From: Staphylococcus saprophyticus subsp. saprophyticus ATCC 15305 = NCTC 7292
Lineage (GTDB): Bacteria; Bacillota; Bacilli; Staphylococcales; Staphylococcaceae
Direction: 5' to 3'
NCBI RefSeq assembly: GCF_000010125.1
Contig: NC_007350.1
Location: 124,001-188,000 of the forward strand
Length of the DNA: 64,000 nucleotides
Shown in pieces: positions 8,621 through 16,906 of the stretch; the stretch's first letter is position 1; every line of letters starts with the position of its first letter. The notes beneath the pieces were generated by a model. The model was not told the DNA's origin and ran no database searches. It was given only the letters and a program-made list of their open reading frames with translations. The position numbers were made by a program, and so were the translations under genes.

Positions 8621-8848
8621 ATGAATAAAAAGTTATTTTTTGCAAGTATTATAAGTATTGTTTTAGGTGCATCGTTAGGGATTAGTTTTCTTTTAATTCC
8701 AAGTTATGTAAATGAAAATGGCATATTGAAAGAGCCTTGGTATTTAGTAGAATCTGGATTTTCATTTGTCATTATTGGAGGTTTACTCATGTTTTTTGCA
8801 ATAGGTGGTTATTTATGTCACTATTTTGAAAATAAGATTCATAAATAG
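8621..8848 (+). CDS. DUF3955 small membrane protein
   Basis: A 75-residue protein with two membrane helices (about 5-27 and 44-66). AGGAGG sits at 8603-8608. The loop LIPSYVNENGILKEPWYLVE aligns with SLPSHVSQDGVLQEPWFLVI of the XRE regulator encoded divergently about 200 bases away, so the two share a module. A terminator at 8865-8904 follows. The function of DUF3955 proteins is not known to me. The pairing suggests that this protein interacts with, or competes with, the membrane part of the regulator. Confidence 0.82.
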   Translation: MNKKLFFASIISIVLGASLGISFLLIPSYVNENGILKEPWYLVESGFSFVIIGGLLMFFAIGGYLCHYFENKIHK

Positions 8849-8864
8849 AGTGGTTTGAAATAGG

Positions 8865-8904
8865 AAATAGGCTGAGGCATGTTTAATGTTACAGCCTATT
8901 TTTT
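8865..8904 (+). terminator. Terminator after DUF3955 gene
   Basis: AAATAGGCTG and CAGCCTATTT pair around a loop and are followed by a T run. Confidence 0.8.
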
Positions 8905-8996
8905 GAGCTTATGGTTCAAAACGTAGGGATTTTATATGGTAAATACATTCAAAACAGATGAATTATTATAAATTTGCAAGATATTTGTTATACTAA

Positions 8997-9011
8997 TTGT
9001 AAGCGCTTACT
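8997..9011 (+). promoter_or_regulatory. CcpA cre site upstream of the SDR gene
   Basis: TTGTAAGCGCTTACT matches the cre consensus WTGNAANCGNWNNCW at every specified position and has the palindromic core GTAAGCGCTTAC. It lies just downstream of a possible -10 (TATACT, 8989-8994) and about 50 bases before the start codon, a position where bound CcpA would block transcription. Catabolite repression fits a fatty-acid-oxidation reductase. Confidence 0.75.
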
Positions 9012-9061
9012 AAAAATATTTAGACGCTTTAGTATAAATCGTTTTTAAAAGGAGAATGCAC

Positions 9062-9826
9062 ATGAATGGTAAAGTGATGATGGTGACTGGTGGAAGTAGT
9101 GGCATGGGCAAAGCAATGGCGCAAAAATTTGCTGAAGCGGGTGCAAAAGTGGTTATAACGGGTCGCTCATTGGAACGGTTAGAAGCGGCAAAAGAAGAAA
9201 TAGAACAATATGAAGGACAAATTCTTTGCATAGATATGGATGTGCGAGATCCTGAAAGAGTGCAATATACAGTGGATAAAACAGTTGAAACGTTTGGCAA
9301 AATAGATGGTTTGGTTAATAATGCAGCAGGTAACTTTCTATGTGCAGCTGAAGATTTATCATATAATGGATGGCATTCTGTCATTGATATTGTCCTTAAT
9401 GGGACATGGCACTGTACACAAGCTGTAGGAAAAGAATGGATTAAAAATGGTCAACGTGGACGTATTATTAATATGGTTGCGACTTATGCATGGAGAGCTG
9501 GTATAGGTGTGATACATTCAGCAAGTGCAAAAGCAGGCGTGTTATCAATGACTCGAACACTGGCTGTTGAATGGGGCTCTAAATATGGCATTAATGTCAA
9601 TGCAATTGCCCCAGGGCCAATCGATAATACAGGTGGATCGGGAAAGCTAAGTTTATCAGAAGAAGCAAAACAACAAACGCTGGATAGTGTCCCACTTGAA
9701 AGGATGGGTCAACCTGAAGAAATCGCAGGTTTGGCAAAATTCTTAATGTCAGAGGATGCGAGTTATATTAATGGTGCATGTATGACAATGGATGGTGGAC
9801 AATGGCTGAATCAAAATCCATTTTAA
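9062..9826 (+). CDS. SDR-family 2,4-dienoyl-CoA reductase-like oxidoreductase
   Basis: A 254-residue short-chain dehydrogenase. The start is the second ATG (9062), seven bases after AAAGGAG; the ATG at 9056 is too close to that site. The NADP-binding motif TGGSSGMGK sits near residues 9-17 and the NNAAG motif near 88-92. The usual catalytic YxxxK is SASAK here, with serine in place of tyrosine, as occurs in dienoyl-CoA reductase subgroups. The end, DASYINGACMTMDGGQWL, is typical of the family. It probably reduces 2,4-dienoyl-CoA during unsaturated fatty acid breakdown. A cre site lies in its promoter and a terminator follows at 9835. Confidence 0.85.
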   Translation: MNGKVMMVTGGSSGMGKAMAQKFAEAGAKVVITGRSLERLEAAKEEIEQYEGQILCIDMDVRDPERVQYTVDKTVETFGKIDGLVNNAAGNFLCAAEDLSYNGWHSVIDIVLNGTWHCTQAVGKEWIKNGQRGRIINMVATYAWRAGIGVIHSASAKAGVLSMTRTLAVEWGSKYGINVNAIAPGPIDNTGGSGKLSLSEEAKQQTLDSVPLERMGQPEEIAGLAKFLMSEDASYINGACMTMDGGQWLNQNPF

Positions 9827-9834
9827 AGTATTAT

Positions 9835-9873
9835 AAAAAGCCTATTCAATACAAAAATTGAATAGGCTTTTTA
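9835..9873 (+). terminator. Terminator after SDR gene
   Basis: AAAAAGCCTATTCAAT and ATTGAATAGGCTTTTT form a perfect hairpin with a T run. Confidence 0.9.
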
Positions 9874-10062
9874 ATTATGTTTATTACAAAAACTTTAATA
9901 AAGATAATCGGTGTGCAATGTATGTAGAGAGAAGACTGACTGATGTCTAAAGGGTGTCTAATCGCTTTAGAATTGGAATCATGACAATCTCATTTTATGA
10001 GTTTACTTAGATTGCTTTAAATAACGAAGTAAGTTCAGATTCAAAGGAAGACTTAAATTTTT

Positions 10063-10569
10063 CTATTGTTCCATATCTATGAATGAAGCAACATTAAGAT
10101 ACCAACTTTCTAAAAACATAAGAATCATTGTAGTGAATTCGTCTTTATTCACTGAAATTTCAATACTATTATAGTAATTTGCAATGTTAGTATCTAAGAT
10201 TTGGTGAATATTTTTGATGTGTTGTAAAAATTCATCTTTGAACTGAAATAGTGCATAAGAAAGTTGCAAATAAAGGCGGATATATTTTTCGTCAATATTG
10301 AAAATAAAATCAAATAAAAATTGATGTAAGTTTTCAATTGAATATTGTGTATCCTCATGTGCTGCTTTTATAAAGCAGCTAAAATAATTAAAACATGAAT
10401 TAATACAAGATCGATAAATTTCGTCTTTGTTTGCATAATGATAGTATAAACTTGCTTTTTTAATATCCACGCTACTCGCAATTCGGTTTAGTGTAGTTCC
10501 TTCATAGCCGTTTTCAGAAAATAAGGAGATAGCATTTTCGATAATTTGTTCTTTTACCTCTAGTTTCAA
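10063..10569 (-). CDS. icaR: IcaR-like TetR regulator with frameshifted C terminus
   Basis: A 168-residue TetR protein starting at a TTG (10569), with GGAGG about 9 bases upstream. ENAISLFSENGYEGTTLNRI, KKASLYYHYANKDEIY and HQFLFDFIFNIDEKYIRLYL are those of IcaR, the repressor of the icaADBC polysaccharide intercellular adhesin operon. The expected end of IcaR is missing: after FLESWYLNVASF the frame closes at 10063. The adjacent frame continues with YGTIEKFKSSFESELTSLFK to a TAA at 10007-10009, which resembles the normal IcaR tail. A single-base indel near 10075-10085 therefore removed about 20 residues of the last helix. A fragment of icaC lies upstream on the same strand, whereas icaR is normally divergent from icaADBC. 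Confidence 0.85.
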   Translation of the reverse strand: MKLEVKEQIIENAISLFSENGYEGTTLNRIASSVDIKKASLYYHYANKDEIYRSCINSCFNYFSCFIKAAHEDTQYSIENLHQFLFDFIFNIDEKYIRLYLQLSYALFQFKDEFLQHIKNIHQILDTNIANYYNSIEISVNKDEFTTMILMFLESWYLNVASFIDMEQ

Positions 10570-10875
10570 TTTAGGTTTGAGCCTCCATCTATATCAAATA
10601 TTGTCATATAAAAATTAATTCAAAACATAAATTATTTCAAGTATAACAGTAATCATTAATAAAATGAAAGCGATTGTATTAATATAGTGTGTGATGTGAT
10701 TTGCAGAGAATTAATTTGTATGGTTAATTCGTTCTTAAGTATCAAATTAATTTTTGAATAGTACATAAATGAGATTAAATCTGTCTTGATTTATTAAAAA
10801 GTGCTAGGATGTGACAGGTTAATGAGGAAATATTATTTAGATAGGTGTGAAGCATACTAATCATATGTTCAAAAT

Positions 10876-11477
10876 TTATTCACTTAAATAAATTTTTAAT
10901 CTATATGGCTGCTTACCAATTAAAAATCTAAAAATGTAAAACTCACGAAGCAAAATGCCAACACCTACACATAATCATATGATAAAGAGCAATGAAATTG
11001 CTACAAAAATAATGGTAGCATTTTCAAAAGTGGAGGTGTAACTATATAAAGCGTCTAAAATAAGTGGATGCATTAAATAAATGAAAAACGAGAAAGTGCT
11101 GATTAAATTGATAGATCCATACATTATTGTCTTAAAATGGATGCATATACCAAGAAGTAGTAAAAACATAAATGTATGATACGAAGTAAGTGCATAAGTA
11201 AAGCTAGTCACATTCCAGAAATCGTGTTCTGTAAATAGTACGAAATAGGTAAAGGCAATGATAGCTAATGATAGAATGATAAATATATATTGATGTAAGA
11301 AATTTATCGTTTTTTCATAGTTAGCTCCGATGTATCCACCAAGAAAGAAGAAAAATAGCCAACCTAAAATGAATGTATTTTCACTTAACGGATAAATGGT
11401 ATGGAACGTGTGTGCAAATGTCTCGGAATGGTTTAATAAATATAAAAATGTCGTTTGTAAAATAATAGTAGTTAATT
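10876..11477 (-). pseudogene. icaC: icaC remnant (5' half deleted, internal stop)
   Basis: A minus-strand frame reads YPLSENTFILGWLFFFFLGG, then HDFWNVTSFTYALTSY, LLLGICIHFKTIMYGSINLI and STFSFFIYLMHPLILD, unmistakably the second half of IcaC, the membrane protein implicated in PIA/PNAG modification or export. The first half (about 160 residues) is missing: the frame meets a TAA just beyond 11477. An in-frame TGA at 10975-10977 replaces a glycine codon. After it the family's C-terminal sequence (LCVGVGILLREFYIFRFLIG) continues to a TAA at 10876-10878. icaA, icaD and icaB are absent from the window. Confidence 0.88.
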
Positions 11478-11478
11478 A

Positions 11479-11520
11479 ATAAAAGATATGTTGAGGTGTA
11501 ATAACAACATATCTTTTATT
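11479..11520. terminator. Orphan hairpin at the icaC breakpoint
   Basis: AATAAAAGATATGTTG (11479-11494) and CAACATATCTTTTATT (11505-11520) form a near-perfect hairpin flanked by T-rich sequence in both directions. It begins within 2 bases of the point where icaC homology stops and has no obvious gene of its own. It is probably the terminator of a gene lost in the deletion. Confidence 0.6.
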
Positions 11521-11577
11521 TTTATAAGGCGAGATTTCTTTATTAACCATTGAAAAACATGTATAGTTGTCGCAAAA

Positions 11578-11594
11578 ATTACATGAATATTACA
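11578..11594 (-). promoter_or_regulatory. WalR box upstream of first sceD
   Basis: On the minus strand TGTAAT-TGAAT's complement-TGTAAT gives the WalR consensus TGTWAH-N5-TGTWAH perfectly (plus strand ATTACA at 11578-11583 and 11589-11594). It lies about 280 bases before the start codon, in the 390-base gap that precedes the gene. WalKR is the essential wall-metabolism regulator of staphylococci and controls sceD in S. aureus. Confidence 0.7.
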
Positions 11595-11868
11595 AGATTT
11601 TATGGCTGAATTAAGTAACTCATGACTTTCATGATAGTTTTGAGTGGGTGTTTATGGTATATAAAATCCTATGGCGCGTGTCATTAGGATGTAAAAAAGT
11701 AAGGGGGTATTTTAATTTCGTTGTAACCTACATGCTATTTATGGATGTTATAGTGTTATTTGTGAGTCAGTTGAAAAAGTAAATTATCTATTTAAGGTAA
11801 TTGAAATTCAACATTAAATCTTAAAAATAATAAAATCTAAAAATTATCTTCTGGGAGGATTATTAATA

Positions 11869-12585
11869 ATGAAAAAAACAGTAGTAGCATCAACATTAGC
11901 AGTTGGACTTGGCGTAACAGGATTCGCAGCAGGAAATTCAGCAGACGCTTCAGAACAAGGCGTTGACAAAGCACAATTAGCACAACAAGCTCAAAGTAAT
12001 CCAGAATCATTAAATGCAGCACCAGTTCAAGACGGTGCTTACGACATTAACTTTAACTATAATAATACTGACTATAGTTTCCAATCAGATGGTCAATATT
12101 GGACTTGGAGCTATGGACAAGGTTCAACTAATGCACCAGCACAAGAAACTGCTGAGCAACCACAACTAGTTGAACAACCACAACAAACTGAGCAAGCTTC
12201 AACTGAACAACCAGCACAAGAAGCTGCACCACAAACTGAAGAAACACAACAACCACAACAAGAAGCAACTACACAAACTACTTCAAGCTCAAATGAATCA
12301 ACTTCAAATGAATCTAGTTCAAGTGAAGCTTCAGAAGGTTCATCAGTAAATGTTAACTCTCATTTACAAGCAATCGCGCAACGTGAATCAGGCGGCGACC
12401 TTAAAGCTGTTAACCCATCATCAGGTGCAGCAGGTAAATATCAATTCTTACAAAGCACATGGGATTCAGTAGCACCATCTGAATATCAAGGTGTATCACC
12501 AACAGAAGCACCTGAAGCAGTACAAGACGCAGCAGCTGTTAAACTTTACAACACAGCAGGCGCTTCACAATGGGTTACTGCATAA
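11869..12585 (+). CDS. sceD: SceD-type secreted transglycosylase, copy 1
   Basis: A 238-residue secreted peptidoglycan hydrolase. Residues 1-27 form a signal peptide ending NSADA. A conserved N-terminal module follows ([20 protein letters not shown], then [15 protein letters not shown]), then a linker rich in Q, E, T and S (about 85-160). The C-terminal lytic transglycosylase-like domain (about 160-238) has IAQRESGGD with the catalytic glutamate, [15 protein letters not shown] and the terminal ASQWVTA. It probably cleaves glycan strands during growth and daughter-cell separation. GGGAGG stands 10 bases before the ATG. A paralogue follows 540 bases downstream, and both have WalR boxes and similar leaders. 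A terminator separates the two. Confidence 0.92.
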   Translation: MKKTVVASTLAVGLGVTGFAAGNSADASEQGVDKAQLAQQAQSNPESLNAAPVQDGAYDINFNYNNTDYSFQSDGQYWTWSYGQGSTNAPAQETAEQPQLVEQPQQTEQASTEQPAQEAAPQTEETQQPQQEATTQTTSSSNESTSNESSSSEASEGSSVNVNSHLQAIAQRESGGDLKAVNPSSGAAGKYQFLQSTWDSVAPSEYQGVSPTEAPEAVQDAAAVKLYNTAGASQWVTA

Positions 12586-12622
12586 AAAATTAAGTGTAGT
12601 AATGAACTTAAGATAAATATTT

Positions 12623-12653
12623 AAAGCTGAGACATATATGTCTCAGCTTTTTT
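12623..12653 (+). terminator. Terminator of sceD copy 1
   Basis: AAAGCTGAGACATA pairs with TATGTCTCAGCTTT and is followed by a T run. Confidence 0.9.
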
Positions 12654-12836
12654 ATTTATAAGTATATCAAGTTGGTCAGTCAATAGAATTCTTTTGAGAT
12701 AAATTTTGTTGCGCAAAACGCAAATGTGCTGTTTAAAACGTATTTAGTAAAGTAGTTAATTTGAATGTTTTTAAATATATATAGTAAGCAATGTTAATGT
12801 TTTCTGGAGTGCAAATATATATCTTTTTTCACACTA

Positions 12837-12853
12837 ATTACAAAACGATTACA
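12837..12853 (-). promoter_or_regulatory. WalR box upstream of second sceD
   Basis: Plus strand ATTACA-AAACG-ATTACA, which is TGTAAT-N5-TGTAAT on the minus strand, a perfect WalR motif. It lies about 270 bases before the start, matching the position of the box in front of copy 1. Confidence 0.7.
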
Positions 12854-13122
12854 TCCACAAAAGTTTATAAATACACTACAAGGTGTACATGAAAGGATTT
12901 TTAGGTAGAAATTCCTGATTTGAGTGTAATATATAACGTAATTAGGATGTAAAAAAGAGCTTGTTTTTTTAACTTCACTGTAACCTACAAGCTTTTTATA
13001 GGTGTTATAGTAGGAAATACAAATTAGTTGTAAAAAGTAAACTTATTTATTGACGGTTGAAATTACAAGCTAATTTATTAAATTTTAAAAATACAAACAA
13101 TCTCTTAGGAGGATTATTAATA

Positions 13123-13872
13123 ATGAAAAAAACAGTAATTGCATCAACATTAGCAGTAGGACTTGGCGTAACAGGAATAGCAGCAGGAAATTCAGCAGAC
13201 GCTTCAGAACAAGGCGTTGACAAAGCACAATTAGCACAACAAGCGCAATCAAATCCAGAATCATTAAACGCGGCGCCTATTCAAGATGGTGCTTATAATA
13301 TCAACTTTAACTATAATAATACAGATTATAGTTTCCAATCAGATGGTGAAAACTTTAGCTGGAGCTATGGTGAAGGTTCAGGCGAAGGATCTAATGCTTC
13401 ATCAGAACAAGCTACAGACAATAGTTCACAACAAACTGCTGAGCAACCACAACAAGTAGAACAACCACAACAAACTGAGCAAGCTTCAACTGAACAACCA
13501 GCACAAGAAGCTGCACCACAAACTGAAGCAACACAACAACCACAACAAGAGGCAACAACACAATCTGCATCAAGCTCAAATGAATCTAGTTCAAACGAAT
13601 CAAGTTCAAGTGAAGCTTCAGAAAGTTCATCATCAGGTGTTAATGCGCACTTACAACAAATCGCGCAACGTGAATCAGGTGGCGACATCCATGCTACAAA
13701 TCCATCATCAGGTGCTTCTGGTAAGTTCCAATTCTTACAAAGTACATGGGATTCAGTAGCTCCAGCTGAGTATCAAGGTCAACCAGCTGCTTCAGCACCA
13801 GAATCAGTACAAGATGCTGCAGCGCAAAAACTTTATGATACAGAAGGCGCTTCACAATGGGTTACTGCATAA
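13123..13872 (+). CDS. sceD: SceD-type secreted transglycosylase, copy 2
   Basis: A 249-residue paralogue of the gene at 11869. The ATG at 13123 follows TAGGAGG; a longer in-frame start at 13057 would add residues that do not fit a signal peptide. The signal peptide (ending NSADA), N-terminal module and C-terminal transglycosylase domain ([24 protein letters not shown]) are nearly the same as in copy 1. The Q/E/S/T-rich linker is longer by about 11 residues. The most divergent parts are the linker and the [18 protein letters not shown] segment, which suggests a duplication followed by drift of the spacer. A terminator follows at 13933. Its role should overlap with copy 1 in wall turnover. Confidence 0.92.
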   Translation: MKKTVIASTLAVGLGVTGIAAGNSADASEQGVDKAQLAQQAQSNPESLNAAPIQDGAYNINFNYNNTDYSFQSDGENFSWSYGEGSGEGSNASSEQATDNSSQQTAEQPQQVEQPQQTEQASTEQPAQEAAPQTEATQQPQQEATTQSASSSNESSSNESSSSEASESSSSGVNAHLQQIAQRESGGDIHATNPSSGASGKFQFLQSTWDSVAPAEYQGQPAASAPESVQDAAAQKLYDTEGASQWVTA

Positions 13873-13932
13873 ACTGTAAGTCATAATTTTAAAAATAAAG
13901 TATAAAAATTAAATTAACATGATAAATTTGGT

Positions 13933-13964
13933 CCCGGCTTCTTAATAAAGAAGTCGGGTTTTTT
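13933..13964 (+). terminator. Terminator of sceD copy 2
   Basis: CCCGGCTTCTT and AAGAAGTCGGG pair and are followed by six T residues. The following 200 bases up to 14180 hold no gene that I can see. Confidence 0.88.
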
Positions 13965-14183
13965 GTATAGTTAATTGTTGGTTTTAATTTTTAGGTAGGA
14001 TATGGATTTTTGAATTTGTTCATTCAATTGAGTAAGAAATAAGATGACAATAGTACTAAGCAGCTTGGATTTTACTTCAATGTTTTTAATGGCATATCTT
14101 TGAATGATTAAATATGCAAATGGGTAATGATGTAGTAATACTTGGTTACATTTAGCTATAATAATTCAAATTAGGGAGTGATG

Positions 14184-14768
14184 ATGAATATGAGAAAACT
14201 TATAGTATTTTTGCATAGTACGCTAGATGGTTTTGTAGAGGGTCCTAAAGGTGCAATGGACATCGGTTGGGTTGCCTATAATGAAGAATTGGAAAAATTT
14301 GCGGATGATGTACTGAGTAATACAGATACGATTGTTTGGGGACGTAAGACATATGAAATGATGTATGATGATTACTGGCCGACGGTACCATCTGATGAAA
14401 ATGCAAATGAGCACGAATTGAATCATGCTCAATGGATTGAAAATGTTGAAAAAGTTGTATTTTCAAAAGCATTGAATCATGTAGAATGGAGTAACTCAAA
14501 ATTGGTGAAAGATCATGTTGAAGAAGAAATTAATAAATTAAAACAGCAAGAAGGCGGAGATATTGTCGTGTTAGGCAGTCCAAGATTTGCACATTATTTA
14601 ATGCAACTTAATTTAGTGGATGAATATAAAATAACAATATCGCCTACTTTAATAGGTAAAGGATTACCGTTATTTCAAAATATTCATGATAAAGTTGATC
14701 TCAAACTAATAAAGAGCGAGACATTTGAATCCGGTGCGTTAGGATTAAATTATCAAGTTTTAAATTAA
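14184..14768 (+). CDS. Dihydrofolate reductase-like (RibD C-terminal) family protein
   Basis: A protein of about 194 residues with the RibD_C/DHFR-like fold. The conserved start is MRKLIVFLHSTLDGFVEG, followed by TIVWGRKTYEMMYDDYWP and GGDIVVLGSPRFAHYLM, and the end YKITISPTLIGKGLPLFQ is typical. Alternative ATGs lie at 14181, 14184 and 14190; the AGGGAG at 14173-14178 favours 14184 or 14190. Such proteins are probably NADPH-dependent reductases of unknown substrate and are often stress or accessory genes. The gene stands alone with its own terminator. The specific reaction cannot be told from the sequence. Confidence 0.85.
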   Translation: MNMRKLIVFLHSTLDGFVEGPKGAMDIGWVAYNEELEKFADDVLSNTDTIVWGRKTYEMMYDDYWPTVPSDENANEHELNHAQWIENVEKVVFSKALNHVEWSNSKLVKDHVEEEINKLKQQEGGDIVVLGSPRFAHYLMQLNLVDEYKITISPTLIGKGLPLFQNIHDKVDLKLIKSETFESGALGLNYQVLN

Positions 14769-14771
14769 ATG

Positions 14772-14834
14772 AAAAGAGAGTAAATCGTTAACCAATATAT
14801 TGAATCGGTTTGATGATGTTACTCTCTTTTTTCT
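14772..14834. terminator. Terminator between the convergent reductase and VOC genes
   Basis: AGAGAGTAA and TTACTCTCT pair over a long loop, followed by a T run. Confidence 0.75.
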
Positions 14835-14875
14835 ATAGTAGTGAGATGGTTTTTACAGACGCTATCGTTTAATCA

Positions 14876-15772
14876 TTACTCACCGTGATATGCTTTTTCT
14901 AAAGTAGCGATGTCGAATTTTTTCATTTTCAGAAAAGCTTCTGTGACACGTTTAAGTTGTTCAGGAGAATCATGTGCCATCATTTCATCCACATGTTCAG
15001 GGACAATTTGCCAAGATACGCCAAATGGATCTTTTAACCAGCCACATTGTTCTGCTTCAGGGATAGTGGATAATTTCTCCCAATAGTCATCAATTTCACC
15101 TTGATCCTCTAAGGTAACCATAAGTGAAATGCCTTCATTAAACTGATAGCCATAATCATAAGCACTATCCATGCATGTGAACCATTGATTTTCAATTTTA
15201 AAACGTGCATGCGCCAACTGAGAAGTTTTATTTGGTTCAAGACCCTCAGGATAATAGAATTTATCGCCTGGTTCACTATTTTTAAATACCTTGTTATAGA
15301 AATGGATGGCTTCTTCGGCACGTCCGACATTTTCATTCATAAACAATAGTGTGGGTTCTATGCGATGTGTAATAGGATCATTAGTGACTAATAATTGCCA
15401 AGATACATCGTACTGATCTTGTACCCATCCGTACCTTTCGCTAAAATCATATTGATTTAATGGCATGATTGCTTTTCCATTTTCAACTAATTTATTATAG
15501 ACCGTTTCTAATAATTCAATTTCAGATTTTTTAAAGAGAACAGTGAATGAAATGGAAGGGTTTTTTACGAAATAAGGGCCAGCGTTGATAGCCATAAAAC
15601 GAAAATTAAAGATATTAAAAATTAATTGTTGTGCATCTCCGGAAGGTGTATCTTGTAATGTGACTTTTTTAATAATTTCTGTTTCTGGGAAAACATTTTT
15701 ATAAAAATCGATAGCTTGTTCAGCTTTAGTATCAAACCATAAATGTGGCACAATTTTTTGATTACGCATCAT
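14876..15772 (-). CDS. Two-domain PhnB-like VOC family protein
   Basis: A 298-residue protein made of two tandem PhnB-type glyoxalase/vicinal-oxygen-chelate domains. The first (about 5-140) contains KIVPHLWFDTKAEQAIDFYK and ERYGWVQDQYDVSWQL. The second (about 142-280) contains EPTLLFMNENVGRAEEAIHF and EAEQCGWLKDPFGVSWQIVP. These are sometimes annotated as 3-demethylubiquinone methyltransferase-like, which is misleading in an organism that uses menaquinone. Metal-binding or resistance functions are possible. The start ATG (15772) follows AGGAG, with a second ATG directly after. It is a single-gene unit converging on the reductase gene. The substrate is unknown. Confidence 0.85.
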   Translation of the reverse strand: MMRNQKIVPHLWFDTKAEQAIDFYKNVFPETEIIKKVTLQDTPSGDAQQLIFNIFNFRFMAINAGPYFVKNPSISFTVLFKKSEIELLETVYNKLVENGKAIMPLNQYDFSERYGWVQDQYDVSWQLLVTNDPITHRIEPTLLFMNENVGRAEEAIHFYNKVFKNSEPGDKFYYPEGLEPNKTSQLAHARFKIENQWFTCMDSAYDYGYQFNEGISLMVTLEDQGEIDDYWEKLSTIPEAEQCGWLKDPFGVSWQIVPEHVDEMMAHDSPEQLKRVTEAFLKMKKFDIATLEKAYHGE

Positions 15773-15904
15773 GTCATCTCCTGTATTTTTATATAGATGT
15801 TATTCTTTTACTCTTTTTTAGAATGTAAAATGCCATTTTAGACTATAATAAATAACGAAGACACTGATAAAATTGAATCGATAATATAGAAAGGAGAAGT
15901 CAAA

Positions 15905-16741
15905 GTGATTATTGAGGTATTACAATCAATTGATAATTTAACAAATACAGAAAAAACATTGCAAATTATATTATAGAAAATCCATTGAAATTTAAACATA
16001 TGTCTACAGAAGAGTTGGCGAAAGTAACGTATTCTAGCCCGGCTACCATTGTGCGCTTAAGTAAGAAAACAGGTGCTAAAAATTATAATCATTTTAAAAT
16101 TTTATTTCTTGAAGAATACTTAGAAACAGAAAAGCTAGACGAATTGTTAGAAGCTGAACCATTAAATAAAAAGAGCAGTATAACTGAAATTATGCATATG
16201 TTGCCTAATCTATATGAACATGTGCTAAAAAAAAACAAAGTTTTATATAGATGAACGTCAATTAAAATCCATAGCGAACAAGCTGAAACTAGTTGAGAAA
16301 ATTGACGTATATGGTTTGGGCATTAGTTACAGTTTGGCACAACAATCAACTTTTAAATTTCAATCTATTGGTATCGAAAGTAATAGTTTCGATGGTATAA
16401 ATGAACATTATATTTCTAATTTAAAAAATACGGATAAGAAAATAGCGATTTTGATATCAATTACTGGGCAAAATCCTACAATTATTGAAATAGCAAAGTA
16501 TTTAAAAGCACGTGGTATATATACGATAGCTATTTCATCATCGATAAATACAGAATTAGGTCAAGTTTGTGACCAAATATTTAAATTTAGTGATGATAAA
16601 TTGATTTTGAGTATGGAAGTATTACCAATTATTATTTCTGTACAATATGTCATAGATATTTTATTTTCAATATTATTAACACATAAATATGATCAAAACA
16701 TTGAAACATCTTTAAATGTGATTAAAAATCCATTTGCATAA
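15905..16741 (+). pseudogene. MurR/RpiR-family regulator with two frameshifts
   Basis: Three frames assemble one RpiR-type regulator. A GTG start (15905) behind AAAGGAG gives EVLQSIDNLTNTEKTL. A one-base loss near 15961 shifts to ENPLKFKHMSTEELAKVTYS, then SSPATIVRLSKKTGAKNYNH (the helix-turn-helix). A one-base gain in the A9 run at 16227-16235 shifts again to DERQLKSIANKLKLVEKIDV and the sugar-isomerase (SIS) domain (IAILISITGQNPTIIEIAKY). RpiR proteins sense phosphosugars. This one stands directly in front of the beta-glucoside PTS and phospho-beta-glucosidase genes, so it was probably their regulator. Whether it is dead or the indels are sequencing errors is open. Confidence 0.85.
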
Positions 16742-16806
16742 AATGAAATCTATTTTCATTTATGGATATTCAATAGTGATAAAAAATGAAAATAGCAATC
16801 AATTTC

Positions 16807-16833
16807 GCCCTTACTTATGTAAGGGCTTTCTTT
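16807..16833 (+). terminator. Terminator after the RpiR gene
   Basis: GCCCTTACTTATGTAAGGGC is a compact hairpin followed by TTTCTTTG. Confidence 0.7.
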
Positions 16834-16906
16834 GTTGTAGTATCATCGTTGTATATTGAAAAGGATATCCTACAGTATCTACTTTCTATAAATGGGGTGA
16901 TGAAAA

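Larger units (their letters stand above)
12586..13122 (+). promoter_or_regulatory. Intergenic region and duplicated leader between the sceD copies
   Basis: After the first terminator, about 450 bases contain no ORF. The segment about 12940-13040 closely resembles 11685-11785 upstream of copy 1: both contain TTAGGATGTAAAAAAG, then TGTAACCTACA, then GTTATAGT. The promoter and leader were therefore duplicated together with the gene. A WalR box lies at 12837. Confidence 0.7.

Noticed and set aside
10665..10678. A second cre site upstream of icaR
   Set aside because: TGAAAGCGATTGTA fails the final conserved C of the consensus, and no promoter is evident.
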